From Acidisoma sp. L85 (lineage in GTDB: Bacteria; Pseudomonadota; Alphaproteobacteria; Acetobacterales; Acetobacteraceae), in contig NZ_LMUQ01000052.1 of the NCBI RefSeq assembly GCF_009765865.1, positions 218,864 to 282,863 on the forward strand: a DNA stretch of 64,000 nucleotides, in the 5' to 3' direction. A program made the position numbers and the translations under genes. The notes beneath the pieces were generated by a model. The model searched no databases. It worked only from the letters and a program-made list of their open reading frames with translations, and was not told where the DNA came from. Of the stretch, positions 1-10,171 are shown piece after piece (within the stretch, counting starts at the first letter, position 1; the number at the start of each line of letters is the position of its first letter).

Positions 1-1
1 T

Positions 2-592
2 GCCAGCCTCTCGATCTACAAGGGCATCAACCTCGGCATCACCGAGGCACAGCCCTTCTACGGCATCCCGAATCTGGTGAAGCATCTCGGCAATGCGCCT
101 TTCCTGGGGCCGCTGCCCTGGCTCATCATTCCAACCGCGATCGTCGGCTTCGGCCTGTGGCTGATGCTGACACGGCTGCCGATCGGACGTTGCATCCTCG
201 CCGTGGGCGGCAACCGTCACGCGGCCGAGCTTTCCGGCATCTCGATCCGGCTCACCGTCATCGTCGCCCATGCGCTCTCCGGCGCCATCGCGGCGCTGGC
301 CGGCATCCTGCTCTGCGCGCGGCTGCAGATTGGCCAGCCGACGATCGGGGACGACTGGCTCATCCTGTCCTTCGCCGCGCCCGTCATCGGCGGCGCCGTG
401 CTGACCGGCGGGCATGTCAGTGTCGGCGCGACGACCCTCGGCGTAGTGATCGTCGCGATCATCACCGAGGCGCTGGTGCTGTTCAACATCGATCCATTCC
501 TGGTCCAGGTGGTGCTCGGCGTGCTGATCCTCTGGGCGGTCGGTATCAACCGCCTGCGGGAATTCCGCCTCAAGCCGCTGAGGAGGGCCTGA
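2..592 (+). CDS. CUT2 sugar ABC transporter permease, 5' partial
   Basis: The reading frame is open from base 2 and ends at TGA 590-592, so the window holds only the last 196 residues of an inner-membrane permease of the RbsC/BPD_transp_2 family. The stretch AVGGNRHAAELSGI matches the conserved cytoplasmic loop of these permeases, which contacts the ATPase; it is followed by hydrophobic helices (HALSGAIAALAGILL, and a run to VLILWAVGI). The stop lies two bases before the ATG of the ATPase at 595, so the two are translationally linked and form one transporter. Its binding protein is not in the window and is probably upstream. Substrate is unknown; the downstream hydrolase and enolase suggest a sugar acid or related organic acid. 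Confidence 0.88.
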   Translation, partial: ASLSIYKGINLGITEAQPFYGIPNLVKHLGNAPFLGPLPWLIIPTAIVGFGLWLMLTRLPIGRCILAVGGNRHAAELSGISIRLTVIVAHALSGAIAALAGILLCARLQIGQPTIGDDWLILSFAAPVIGGAVLTGGHVSVGATTLGVVIVAIITEALVLFNIDPFLVQVVLGVLILWAVGINRLREFRLKPLRRA

Positions 593-594
593 GC

Positions 595-2112
<1,518 letters not shown>

Positions 2113-2124
2113 GGGAGAGGCATT

Positions 2125-2982
2125 ATGGCAGAGATCGCTACAAGCGTGGCGGAAAAGCCGCCATTTGGTGCGCTTTCTCGTATCGACAATGCCGCGGTGA
2201 GGGCGGCGCTGAGTATCGCAAAGCGCGGACGAGTCTTCGATCTCGGTTTGGAATTGAACACGCGTATTCCACACAATCCGGACTTCATTCGCTTCTCACT
2301 TGCCTTCACGCAGACGCCGGAGGGGACGGGTGCGGTCTCGCCCTTCCAGTATTCCGCCGAGGCTATCTTCGGCGCCCTGCATATCGGCACGCATATCGAT
2401 GCGCTCATCCATGTCCAGAAAGACGGCCGGATCTATGGCGGCCATCTCGCCTCGGAATCGCGGAACGATCGCGGCTGGACGCGTTACGGCATCGAGACGG
2501 TGCCGCCTATCCTGGGGCGCGCCGTGGTGCTCGATATTCCGTGCCTCAAGGGGCTGAACCGGCTGCCCGACCGCTACGAGGTTACTGTCGAGGATCTGAA
2601 AGCGGAACTGACGCGCACCGATAGCGAGATCCGCAAGGGCGACATCGTCATCGTTCGTACCGGCAAGATTCAGGATTTCGGCGATGAGGCGGCGTTCCAG
2701 GCGGCGGAGCCGGGCGTCGGCCGAACGGCGGCGCTATGGCTCTATGACGCCGGCATGGCAGTGCTCGGCACCGACACGACCGGGACCGAACCGCTGCCGT
2801 TCGACGATCCTGCCGTCACGACACATGGCGCGATGCTAACTGAGTCCGGCGTGCATCTCATCGAGAATCTCAATCTGGAAGAAGTGTCCCAAGCGAATAT
2901 CCGCGAAGGATTCTTCGTTGCCCTGCCGCTGAAGATCACGGGCGCGACCGGTTCCTGGCTGCGGCCGGTTCTGGTTGTGTAA
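2125..2982 (+). CDS. cyclase family protein (metal-dependent hydrolase, kynurenine-formamidase-like)
   Basis: 285 residues, soluble. It carries the metal-binding signature of the cyclase/kynurenine formamidase family, H-x-G-T-H-x-D-x-x-x-H, as H86, H90, D92 and H96 (HIGTHIDALIHV). Family members hydrolyse amides or lactones using a bound divalent metal. A good ribosome site (GGGAGAGG, 2113-2120) precedes ATG 2125, 12 bases after the ATPase stop, so it belongs to the transport operon. Next to a mandelate-racemase-type enolase, a lactonase or amidase step on the imported compound is an inference; the exact substrate cannot be read from sequence. A formamidase for tryptophan breakdown is less likely, as no kynureninase or dioxygenase is nearby. 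Confidence 0.85.
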   Translation: MAEIATSVAEKPPFGALSRIDNAAVRAALSIAKRGRVFDLGLELNTRIPHNPDFIRFSLAFTQTPEGTGAVSPFQYSAEAIFGALHIGTHIDALIHVQKDGRIYGGHLASESRNDRGWTRYGIETVPPILGRAVVLDIPCLKGLNRLPDRYEVTVEDLKAELTRTDSEIRKGDIVIVRTGKIQDFGDEAAFQAAEPGVGRTAALWLYDAGMAVLGTDTTGTEPLPFDDPAVTTHGAMLTESGVHLIENLNLEEVSQANIREGFFVALPLKITGATGSWLRPVLVV

Positions 2983-3066
2983 GATCGCTGTAAATGACAT
3001 CGAGTTTCTAGAATTTGTCCGAGCGCATGGCGATCCCTCCGCGCTCGTTTCCACCGAGGAGGCAAT

Positions 3067-4182
3067 ATGAAGATCCGGTCGGTCGAGCCGTTCATCCTGC
3101 ATGTTCCGCTCAATGTCGCGTCGATTTCGGACTCGACGCATACCATCACGCATTGGGGCGTCGTCGGCACGCGTATCACGACGGAGGACGGGCTGGAGGG
3201 ATACGGCTTCACTGGAACCCACGCGCATCTTCCCTCGGATCAGCTCATCACGCGTTGCATTTCCGCCTGCTACGCGCCGCTGCTGATCGGTGAGGATGCG
3301 TCGGATGGCACGCGTCTCTGGCTCAAGCTCGCGCGCAATCCGGCGTTGCAATGGGTGGGCCGTGCCGGCATCACACAGATCGCGCTGGCGGCGGTCGATA
3401 TCGCGCTATGGGATCTGCGCGCCAAAGCGGCACGCATGCCGCTGTGGAAGCTGCTCGGCGGCGCAACGACGGAGAAACTTGAGGCTTACAATACAGATAT
3501 CGGGTGGCTCTCGATCCCAAAGGACACGTTGCTGGAACGCAGCCGCCGCGCGATCGAGGAGGAGGGCTTCCGCCGCATCAAGCTGAAGGTCGGCCATGAT
3601 GATCCAATGATCGACCTCGATCGCCTCGAAGCCGTGCGGAAGGCGCTAGGGCCAAACGTGACGATCGCCATCGATGCCAATGGTCGCTGGGATCTGCCGA
3701 CCTGCCAGCGCTTCTGCGAGAAGGCCGAAGCCGTCAGCCTGCACTGGTTCGAGGAGCCGATGTGGTACGATGACGTCCGGTCCCATGCCATCCTGGCGCG
3801 CTCAACCCGCATCCCCATCGCGCTCGGCGAGCAGCTCTACACGGCCGAGGCCTTCAGCACCTTCATCGATGCGGAGGCAGTGCAGTATGTGCAGCCGGAT
3901 GTGACGCGGCTTGCTGGTATCACGGAATACCTCCAGGTGGCCGATCGGGCGCATTCCAGCCGGCTGCCCGTTGTCGCTCATGTTGGTGATATGGGGCAGG
4001 TGCATGTGCATCTGTCGTATTCGCACCCGGCGACGACGATGCTGGAATACATTCCCTGGATCAAGGATTGCTTCGCGGAGCCGATCCGTGTCGAGAATGG
4101 CTATTACTTGCGGCCCGAGATGCCAGGCGCTGGTGCCACGCTGACAGCGGCAGCGATCGTGTCCTACGCGAAGCCGCTCTGA
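3067..4182 (+). CDS. mandelate racemase/muconate lactonizing enzyme family protein
   Basis: 371-residue enolase-superfamily enzyme. All the residues of the mandelate racemase subgroup are present at the correct spacing: KxK with K172 and K174, Mg ligands D203, E229 (in WFEEP) and E255 (in LGEQ), and the D278-H305 dyad. The distances D-E-E (26 and 26) and E to H (50) equal those of mandelate racemase (195, 221, 247, 297). Such enzymes abstract a proton alpha to a carboxylate; most bacterial relatives are acid-sugar dehydratases, some racemases. A strong GAGGAGG site at about 3055-3061 precedes ATG 3067. Its place between transporter genes suggests it acts first on the imported acid. Substrate is not assignable. 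Confidence 0.92.
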   Translation: MKIRSVEPFILHVPLNVASISDSTHTITHWGVVGTRITTEDGLEGYGFTGTHAHLPSDQLITRCISACYAPLLIGEDASDGTRLWLKLARNPALQWVGRAGITQIALAAVDIALWDLRAKAARMPLWKLLGGATTEKLEAYNTDIGWLSIPKDTLLERSRRAIEEEGFRRIKLKVGHDDPMIDLDRLEAVRKALGPNVTIAIDANGRWDLPTCQRFCEKAEAVSLHWFEEPMWYDDVRSHAILARSTRIPIALGEQLYTAEAFSTFIDAEAVQYVQPDVTRLAGITEYLQVADRAHSSRLPVVAHVGDMGQVHVHLSYSHPATTMLEYIPWIKDCFAEPIRVENGYYLRPEMPGAGATLTAAAIVSYAKPL

Positions 4183-4190
4183 AACCTGCG

Positions 4191-5195
4191 ATGACAACCA
4201 CGCCGAACGACAGCGAGAGAGGGTGGATCAGGCGCAACACCCGTAGTGTGTTACGCTTCGAGGAACTCGGCATCCTCGGCGCCATGGTGCTGTTCTTCGT
4301 CGTCGGCACGGTAAGCAGCCCGTATTTCCTGACGGTCAACAACCTCGCCGGCATTCTCCAGAACATCACCTTCCTGGGTTTCCTGTCGATCGGCGTCGGG
4401 CTCGCCTTGATGGCGGGCGAGATCGACATCTCCGTTGGCTCCGTCTTCGGCCTAACGGCTGTGGTGTCGGCGATGGTGATCAAGGCGGGCTACCCCATTA
4501 CGGAGGCAGCGGCGCTCGGCGTGTTGACAGGGCTTGCCTGCGGCCTGGTCAATGGGCTCGTGGCACAGCTCATCCGAGTACCCGTCATCGTCGTCACACT
4601 GGCGACACTCGGCATCTATCGCGCCATCGCGCTGGCACTCGCCGGCGGGTCGCCGGTCGGCGGCCTGCCCGCGAGCCATCTGTTCTTCGACATCTTTGGC
4701 CAAGGTGCCGTCGGCCAGATCTCCTTCATCACCATCCTCTTTCTTGTCGTCGCACTGGTGGTCGAGATCATCCTGCGCTGCACCTCATCAGGTTTCAGAT
4801 TGCTGGCGATCGGCAGCAATCCGCAGGCGGCGCATCTCGTCGGCTTTCATGTTGAACGGACGCGCATCCTGCTGCTTGCTTTCTCCGGCCTGATCGCCGG
4901 GGTATCGGGCGTCTGCTCCGTCGCCTATCTCGATACCGCCGGACCAACCGCCGGATCGGGCTATGAGCTCAGTGTCCTCGCAGCCGTCATCATTGGTGGC
5001 GTCAAGCTGAGTGGCGGACGCGGTTCCATTTTCGGTGTCCTGCTGGGGCTTTGCGTCATCGGCATTTTCCAGAACCTCGTGGTTCTCTGGGGTATTTCGC
5101 CCAACTGGGCGCAGGGCGTCTCGGGTCTCGTGCTCATCGCCGCCATGACATTGACCTGGCTCGCCGGCGGCGGCGGGCGTTCCACGGCGGCATGA
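4191..5195 (+). CDS. CUT2 sugar ABC transporter permease (RbsC type)
   Basis: 334-residue inner-membrane permease with about eight to ten hydrophobic segments. Family hallmarks are visible: GEIDISVGSVFGL in an early helix, the cytoplasmic loop AIGSNPQAAHLVGF, and the glycine-rich ISGVKLSGGRGSIFG-like region (VIIGGVKLSGGRGSIFG). The ATG at 4191 lies 8 bases after the enolase stop; an upstream ATG at 4068 would overlap the enolase by more than 100 bases and was not chosen. It is followed by a binding protein (5242) and an ATPase (6287), so this is the membrane part of the second CUT2 transporter in the operon. Confidence 0.93.
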   Translation: MTTTPNDSERGWIRRNTRSVLRFEELGILGAMVLFFVVGTVSSPYFLTVNNLAGILQNITFLGFLSIGVGLALMAGEIDISVGSVFGLTAVVSAMVIKAGYPITEAAALGVLTGLACGLVNGLVAQLIRVPVIVVTLATLGIYRAIALALAGGSPVGGLPASHLFFDIFGQGAVGQISFITILFLVVALVVEIILRCTSSGFRLLAIGSNPQAAHLVGFHVERTRILLLAFSGLIAGVSGVCSVAYLDTAGPTAGSGYELSVLAAVIIGGVKLSGGRGSIFGVLLGLCVIGIFQNLVVLWGISPNWAQGVSGLVLIAAMTLTWLAGGGGRSTAA

Positions 5196-5241
5196 ACACG
5201 ACCGCCGGCCAAATATCGCAACGAACAAAGGGAGGATGCCA

Positions 5242-6279
5242 ATGACCGAAGATAAGCCCTCGCTGCAACTGGAACGCCGGAACTTCGCCAGGTTGCTCGG
5301 CGTCGCCGGTGCGGTCGGCGCGGCGACACTTGGCGGCGCCGTCACGGCCCGTGCCGCCGACGCTCCCGCCTGGAAGGACTGGGTCGGGACCTTCTACAAG
5401 AAACCCGTCAAGGTCGCCGTTTCCTGCGCCGGCACCACCAACCCTTATTTCGCCGCCACCAAGGCGGGCGCGGAAGATGCCGGAGCCCAGCTTGGCATCG
5501 ACATGCTCTGGACCGGCGTGCCGGACGGCAATACCGTCAACCAGATTTCGCAGTTCCAGCAGCTCGTGAATACCGGCTACGAGGCGATCGTCGTGATCTC
5601 CTTCGAGCCGGATGCCTGGATCGCACCGATCCGCAAGGCGGTAGCGAATGGCGTGCTTGTCCTCACCGCCAATAACGACACGCCGAAGAGCGCGCGCGAA
5701 CTTTACTTCGGCCAGGATCTGGTCAGCGCGGCGGTGGTCCAAGGGCAGATGCTGGCCAAGCTCGCCGGCGGCAAAGGCAAGGTGGCGATGACGAACTGCG
5801 CCCCCGGCTCGCTCGCGCTCGATCTGCGCGTGCAGGGCGCGCGACAAGGCGTCACCGCTGGCGGGATGCAGGATGTCGGCGTCTATAACACCAACCCTGC
5901 CGACATGGCGAGCGAGCTCGGCACCATCCGCGACATTCTTCGTGCGCATCCCGATCTAGCGGCGATGATGCCGCTCTGCGGCCCTGACACGGCGGCGGCT
6001 GGTCTCGTGCGCAAGAACCAGAAACTCGATCTGCCCATCGTCGGCACGGATCTGCTCTATCAGACGCTCGAGCTGATCCGCGATGGGTATGTCAACGCGA
6101 CCATTGGTCAGCAGCCCTATCTGCAAGGCTATCTGCCGGTGATGTATGCCTATCAGCGCGCGGTTCTCGGCGCGCCGAAACTCAACCTGCCAGGCGGCAA
6201 CTATTATCTCGCCAACGAGATCGTGACGAAGGACAATGTCGCGGAGTATCTCGTCCGCGAGGCGCGCTTCCGGGGATGA
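5242..6279 (+). CDS. CUT2 sugar ABC transporter substrate-binding protein, Tat-type signal
   Basis: 345-residue periplasmic binding protein of the peripl_BP_4 (ribose/galactose) family. The N-terminus has a twin-arginine-like motif (ERRNFARLLG) and a hydrophobic stretch ending near TARAADA, so export folded via Tat is likely. The mature part starts with VKVAVSCAGTTNPYFAATKAG, typical for the first strand and helix of the family. ATG 5242 is preferred over ATG 5236 because the ribosome site GGGAGG (5230-5235) abuts 5236 but is well spaced for 5242. It feeds the permease at 4191 and the ATPase at 6287. The ligand is unknown. Confidence 0.92.
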   Translation: MTEDKPSLQLERRNFARLLGVAGAVGAATLGGAVTARAADAPAWKDWVGTFYKKPVKVAVSCAGTTNPYFAATKAGAEDAGAQLGIDMLWTGVPDGNTVNQISQFQQLVNTGYEAIVVISFEPDAWIAPIRKAVANGVLVLTANNDTPKSARELYFGQDLVSAAVVQGQMLAKLAGGKGKVAMTNCAPGSLALDLRVQGARQGVTAGGMQDVGVYNTNPADMASELGTIRDILRAHPDLAAMMPLCGPDTAAAGLVRKNQKLDLPIVGTDLLYQTLELIRDGYVNATIGQQPYLQGYLPVMYAYQRAVLGAPKLNLPGGNYYLANEIVTKDNVAEYLVREARFRG

Positions 6280-6286
6280 TGACGGC

Positions 6287-7777
6287 ATGCTGACCGCCGA
6301 GGGGATCAGCAAGCGCTTCGGCAGCATGGCGGCGCTTGAGGATATCTCGCTCACGGTGAATGCAGGCGAGGTGCATGGGCTGCTCGGTGCCAATGGCGCC
6401 GGGAAGTCCACGCTCATCCGTATTCTGTCGGGTGCCATCCGTCCTGATAGCGGCAGTCTGCGCGTCGCCGGGCGCGAGGTGCCACTCGGCTCGCTGGCCG
6501 AGGCGCGCCGGGCCGGACTCGTCGTCGTGCACCAGGAGCTGATGCTGTTTCCGGATCGCTCGGTCGAGGAAAACGTCTTCGCGAGTGTGCTGCCGACGCC
6601 GCCCTTCCGGCTGATCAGCCGCCACGCCCGGCATCGCAAGGTGGCGGCGGCGGTGGAGCGACTGGGCGCGGTGCTGGACCTCAAGGCACGTGTCAGCGAC
6701 CTGCCGCTGTCCCGCAGGCAACTGGTGGAGATCGCCCGCGCGCTCTGCGCCGGCGGCACTGTGCTGGTGCTGGACGAGCCCACCTCCGCGTTGTCGCAGG
6801 CTGAGGCGCACGGTCTCTTCGATGCGATCCGCCTCATCACCGCGCAGGAGGCCGCCGTCATCTTCGTCTCCCACCGGCTGGACGAGGTTTTCGCGATCAC
6901 CGATGCCCTTACCGTCCTACGGGATGGCCGCGTCGCGGGCCGCTGGCGCACGGCGGATGTCGATATCCCCACTATCACGCGCGCGATGGTAGGCCGCCGC
7001 GCCGATGAGCGTCCGCGACCCGCCGGTAGCGCGAGCGGGGGTGCCGCGGCGATCTCGATACGCGGCTCCGCGCCGGGCCTCTCAGATCTCGACCTCTCGG
7101 TGGGCGCTGGGGAGATCGTCGGTCTCGCGGGTCTCGAAGGGTCCGGTGTCTCGACTGCGCTGGAGATGCTGGGCGGCGTCCTGCCTGTACGCGGCCAGCT
7201 GGAGGTGAAGGGCAAGCCGGTCACCTTCAGGCATCCGAGCCAGGCGATCGCGGCTGGCGTCGTCTATATGCCGCCTGATCGCAAGAAGGCCGGGCTGTGG
7301 CTGGACCGCGACGCGAGCGTCAATATCGGGGCCGCGGCGGTCGCGCGCATGGGCGCGCTGCGCGGGCTCGGCCGGGCGACGCTTGACATGGCCGCCAAGA
7401 CGCGGATGGCGGAGGTCGGCGTGCGCGCCAATGCCCTGCGTGAGCCGGTCGCCCGGCTCTCCGGCGGCAACCAACAGCGCGTGATGCTGGCCCGCGTGCT
7501 GGAGGCACGGCCGCAGGTCCTGTTGCTGAACGACTTCACCCGCGGCGTCGATGTGCAGGCGAAGGCGGCGATCCACGCGCTGGTTCGTGGTCTCGCTGAT
7601 TCCGGCATGGCGATCTGCGTCACTTCCTCGGATTTCGAGGAATTGCTGGATGTCGCCGACCGCATCGTCTGCATGTCCGCTGGGCGTATCGTGGCAAACC
7701 GGCCTTCGGCGGATTTCGACAAACTGAGCCTTCTGGCGCTAGCCTCGTCAGGAGCTGCTACCGCCGCCGTCGCTTGA
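6287..7777 (+). CDS. CUT2 sugar ABC transporter ATP-binding protein with degenerate second cassette
   Basis: 496-residue double-cassette ATPase. The first cassette is intact: Walker A GANGAGKST and Walker B VLVLDEPTSAL, with signature PLSRRQLVEIARAL. The second cassette has the signature LSGGNQQRVMLARVL, but its Walker A reads GLEGSGVST and its Walker B reads LLLNDFTRGVD where relatives have LDEPTRG; both the Asp and the Glu are changed. One active site is therefore probably non-hydrolytic, which is tolerated in this family. ATG 6287 starts 7 bases after the binding-protein stop. It completes the second importer of the operon; nothing on the plus strand follows for about 2.4 kb except decayed genes of the opposite strand. 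Confidence 0.9.
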   Translation: MLTAEGISKRFGSMAALEDISLTVNAGEVHGLLGANGAGKSTLIRILSGAIRPDSGSLRVAGREVPLGSLAEARRAGLVVVHQELMLFPDRSVEENVFASVLPTPPFRLISRHARHRKVAAAVERLGAVLDLKARVSDLPLSRRQLVEIARALCAGGTVLVLDEPTSALSQAEAHGLFDAIRLITAQEAAVIFVSHRLDEVFAITDALTVLRDGRVAGRWRTADVDIPTITRAMVGRRADERPRPAGSASGGAAAISIRGSAPGLSDLDLSVGAGEIVGLAGLEGSGVSTALEMLGGVLPVRGQLEVKGKPVTFRHPSQAIAAGVVYMPPDRKKAGLWLDRDASVNIGAAAVARMGALRGLGRATLDMAAKTRMAEVGVRANALREPVARLSGGNQQRVMLARVLEARPQVLLLNDFTRGVDVQAKAAIHALVRGLADSGMAICVTSSDFEELLDVADRIVCMSAGRIVANRPSADFDKLSLLALASSGAATAAVA

Positions 7778-7827
7778 CCACTCGGTCGCCGTTTCTTCGA
7801 GCGTTGGAAAGAGGGTATCAGCGCGTG

Positions 7828-8486
7828 TCAGCGAGAGGCTGCGCTGATCGCGTGCTTCACCCAGTTCAGACGCGCGCCGGGAACCAAGCCATAATTGTAG
7901 AAGTTGATACTCTGCGCGCCCGCCTTGCGCGCAGCGTTGGCTCGGGTCGCGAGATCCGCCGGGCTGCGCATCTCGGGGTAGAAGACGCGAAAACCGGTGC
8001 CGAGATGCCTGTCCGGACCCACAGCGGTCCTATTCTGAGCGATCAACTCGGTGACTTGATCAGGCGTCATGTCATAGCCACAGATAATGGCGCCATCGCA
8101 GGCCGCCGCAGCCGCCTTTACATCGCAGCCTCCCAGCCAGCCCTCTTTCAAGTCGATCAGGTAGATTTTTGTGCTGGGCGCGGCATGGTCACGGATTTCA
8201 CCGATAAGGCTGGTTACCGGCTCGAAGCGCCATTTGACGAAGTCGTACACCTCGGGGTGAGGCTGGAAGACGTCCAGGCCGGCGGAGAGGAACTCCGGCC
8301 AGCGTGACGCCGGTATGGCCCGCTCGCAGGCCTCGGTGATCCAAAGCTTCACGGTGGCGCGCGCTTTTTCACCATCGACTCCCGCCATGGCCGCTCGAGC
8401 CAGACAGGCGGGGCAGAAGCAAAGCGAGAGCAAAAAATCCTCATCTGCAGTGAGGCCGACGCCATCCTTCTCGTGGTGGAACCCGT
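7828..8486 (-). pseudogene. C-terminal fragment of uncharacterised TIM-barrel/glycosidase-like protein
   Basis: About 219 codons in frame to a TGA at 7828-7830. The fragment begins at HGFHHEKDG, a motif I associate with a family of unnamed proteins that continue into a cysteine pair (here LCFCPAC) and a set of alternating strands and helices like a TIM barrel. In that family the motif lies mid-protein, so the N-terminal half is missing. Upstream it runs without a stop into SDR sequence at about 8484-8488, which marks a deletion junction. It was the last gene of a former operon with the two remnants to its right. Family identity is from memory of the motif and is not certain. Confidence 0.6.
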
Positions 8487-8979
8487 GCGTGATAGGGTAT
8501 CGACTGGGCGCATCCGCCGGTCCGGGCACCGACCGAGGAAATATTGACGATACGGCCCCCTTTTGCGCCGACATCGGGCCGATTGCTTCCTGGCAGGCAA
8601 AGAACACGCTGGAGAGGTTGAGATCTATGGCACTGCGCCACAGCGCTTCCGTAGTCTCCGCCGTCGGCACGCGCTCGACCATGTCACCGGCATTGTTGAC
8701 GAGGATCCGCAGGCCCCCGAAACGTTCCAGATGGCGCCGGAAGATCACGGCGACACCCTGTCGCTCGCGCAAATCGGCCTGCACGGCGAGCGCGGTACCC
8801 CCGGCCGCCTCGATGCGCGCAACCTAGCTCTCAGCGGCGATTCTATTGGTGTGGTAGGAGAGGGTCACGGCGGCGCCGGCTGCGGCCAGTGCTTCGGCGA
8901 TGGCGCCACCGATGCCGCCAGTCACCAGCGCCGTCTGTCCCCGCAGATCCGTGCGCGGAGCAGCGAAAGTCTCGGTCAC
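8484..8979 (-). pseudogene. short-chain dehydrogenase (SDR) remnant with stop, frameshift and lost C-terminus
   Basis: Reading leftward from GTG 8979, which overlaps the stop of the binding-protein remnant as GTGA, the frame gives TALVTGGIGGAIAEALA, a Rossmann motif that lacks about three residues compared with the usual TGxxxGIG. An in-frame TAG follows after IAAES, then the frame resumes (GGLRILVNNAGDM, the NNAG motif). At the G5/C5 run 8556-8560 one base appears to be missing: GGRIVNISSVGART, with the conserved Ser region, is in another frame. At PYHA, just where the catalytic YxxxK should be, the gene is cut off and joined to the TIM-barrel remnant. It cannot encode an active enzyme. Confidence 0.82.
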
Positions 8980-9823
8980 GGCTTGGCCAAAATCATGGCT
9001 TGCAGGGAGGTGCGCGTATAGGGCGGGTAGATGAAGCCGTCATCCGGGAAGTTTTTGCCGCTCTCCAAGATTGCCGCGAGATTGGCATTGGTGATCATCG
9101 GGATCGGCACGTCGATCGGAAATTTCACGTCCTTCCCCTGCTGTGCCAGCACGCCCGCCAATATCGCCATGGCACCCATCCAGTTGGGATTGCCGACCGC
9201 CATGGCGTTCAACTTCTTCTGCGACCACGTATTGAGGAACTGCTTGCTATTTTCGCCGGTCATCGGAGGGATCAGCTTGCCTGCGCGTCAATGCCGGCAG
9301 GGCCGTTCAGCACGAGAATCTTACCCTTGCCGCCCAGCGTGTCGATCAGCCAGTTCGCCGTCGCGTCGCCCCAGGATTTGGCGCTTACCTCGATCTTCGT
9401 CGTGAGTTGATCCGTATGGATCGGGCTGTCAAACGAGATAACCGCGATGCCTTTGCGGCAAGCTTGGCCGACGACGCGATCAAGCGCGGTGGGCGATCCA
9501 GCATCGACGATGATGACATCGGTATTGGCGTCGATCACCGCCTGGATCTGCTGCATTTGCTACGTAACATTGCCGTTCGCATTTTGGATCGTGAAAGACT
9601 TCAGAAGGCCGTCCTTCTTCAGATCACGCGCCATATCATTCATGGTCTGCGTCGTCTGGGTCATCCAGGTGGGAGCGAGATAAATATCGGCCCAGGACAC
9701 GGTGTAAGGTGGTTTGTGAGGCTGGGTAATACATTTCGACATCGCTTGGGCGGCAGAGGCGCCGGCAAGAAGCGAAAGACCCATTACAGCGGCCGCAAAT
9801 GGCCTTGTAAGACGCATGCTCAT
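8976..9823 (-). pseudogene. CUT2 sugar-binding protein remnant (in-frame stop and internal deletion)
   Basis: The 5' part starts at ATG 9823 with a clear Sec signal (RPFAAAVMGLSLLAGASAAQA) and a binding-protein start (YTVSWADIYLAPTWMTQT). A TAG at 9560-9562 interrupts it; the same frame goes on with QIQAVIDANTDVIIVDAGSP and GQACRKGIAVISFDSPI, typical of the sugar-binding family. After GPAGIDAQ the frame ends near 9272, and the C-terminal part (ATG 9263 to TGA 8976, ending YTRTSLQAMILAKP) is in another frame. Compared with a usual length of about 340 residues, roughly 60-80 residues are missing at this point. The remnants share order and orientation with the SDR and TIM-barrel fragments. Confidence 0.85.
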
Positions 9824-10171
9824 TTCCCTCTAACTTCCCAAGGTCGGCCGAATCTCGCTGTCAGCGCGAGTCCGACAGCCACCGTATCGTGCACCCTGAT
9901 AGGCTGGACACTCGTCCCGCGAGACCGAAGAGCACGCAAAAAGCTGGATCTGGCATCAGACTTAACCGGTCACTGATCATTGCAGTAAAGCCCGGATTGA
10001 CCTGAGCCTGAGGCTTTCTGTCGCCTTTCTTGAGAATGCCAACGGACTCCCGGCCGAAATTTAGGCACATTGGCAGTTTTCAGTGACGTCCGCCAACGGA
10101 CCCAACAATTGACGTTGGCCGGGTATCGTTATGCCCATAGACTGCGCGAGAACCACAAAAAGACTGTCGTC
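9824..10171 (+). other. intergenic region, 348 bases
   Basis: Lies between the start of the dead binding-protein gene and the flavin monooxygenase. No convincing gene was found. The right half holds a 7-bp inverted repeat and a TTGACG box (listed separately) in front of the monooxygenase. The frame of the monooxygenase is open up to 10070, but that extension has no recognisable sequence. Confidence 0.5.
10092..10119 (+). promoter_or_regulatory. inverted repeat around a -35-like box
   Basis: GCCAACG (10092-10098) and CGTTGGC (10113-10119) are perfect 7-base arms separated by 14 bases. They flank and partly cover TTGACG (10109-10114), a good -35 hexamer; the -10 candidates 15 bases on (TATGCC) are weak. 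The position, about 50 bases before ATG 10172, fits an operator for the monooxygenase gene and supports starting it at 10172 instead of 10070. Confidence 0.35.

Noticed and set aside
157-594. Upstream extension of the first ATPase frame
   Set aside because: It overlaps the permease completely and translates to arginine-rich nonsense; the family start is at ATG 595.
7774-8307. Plus-strand open frame across the TIM-barrel remnant
   Set aside because: It is the complement of the recognisable minus-strand fragment and has no motif of its own.
9407-9976. Plus-strand open frame over the binding-protein remnant
   Set aside because: Antisense to a clear signal peptide and sugar-binding motifs; no independent support.
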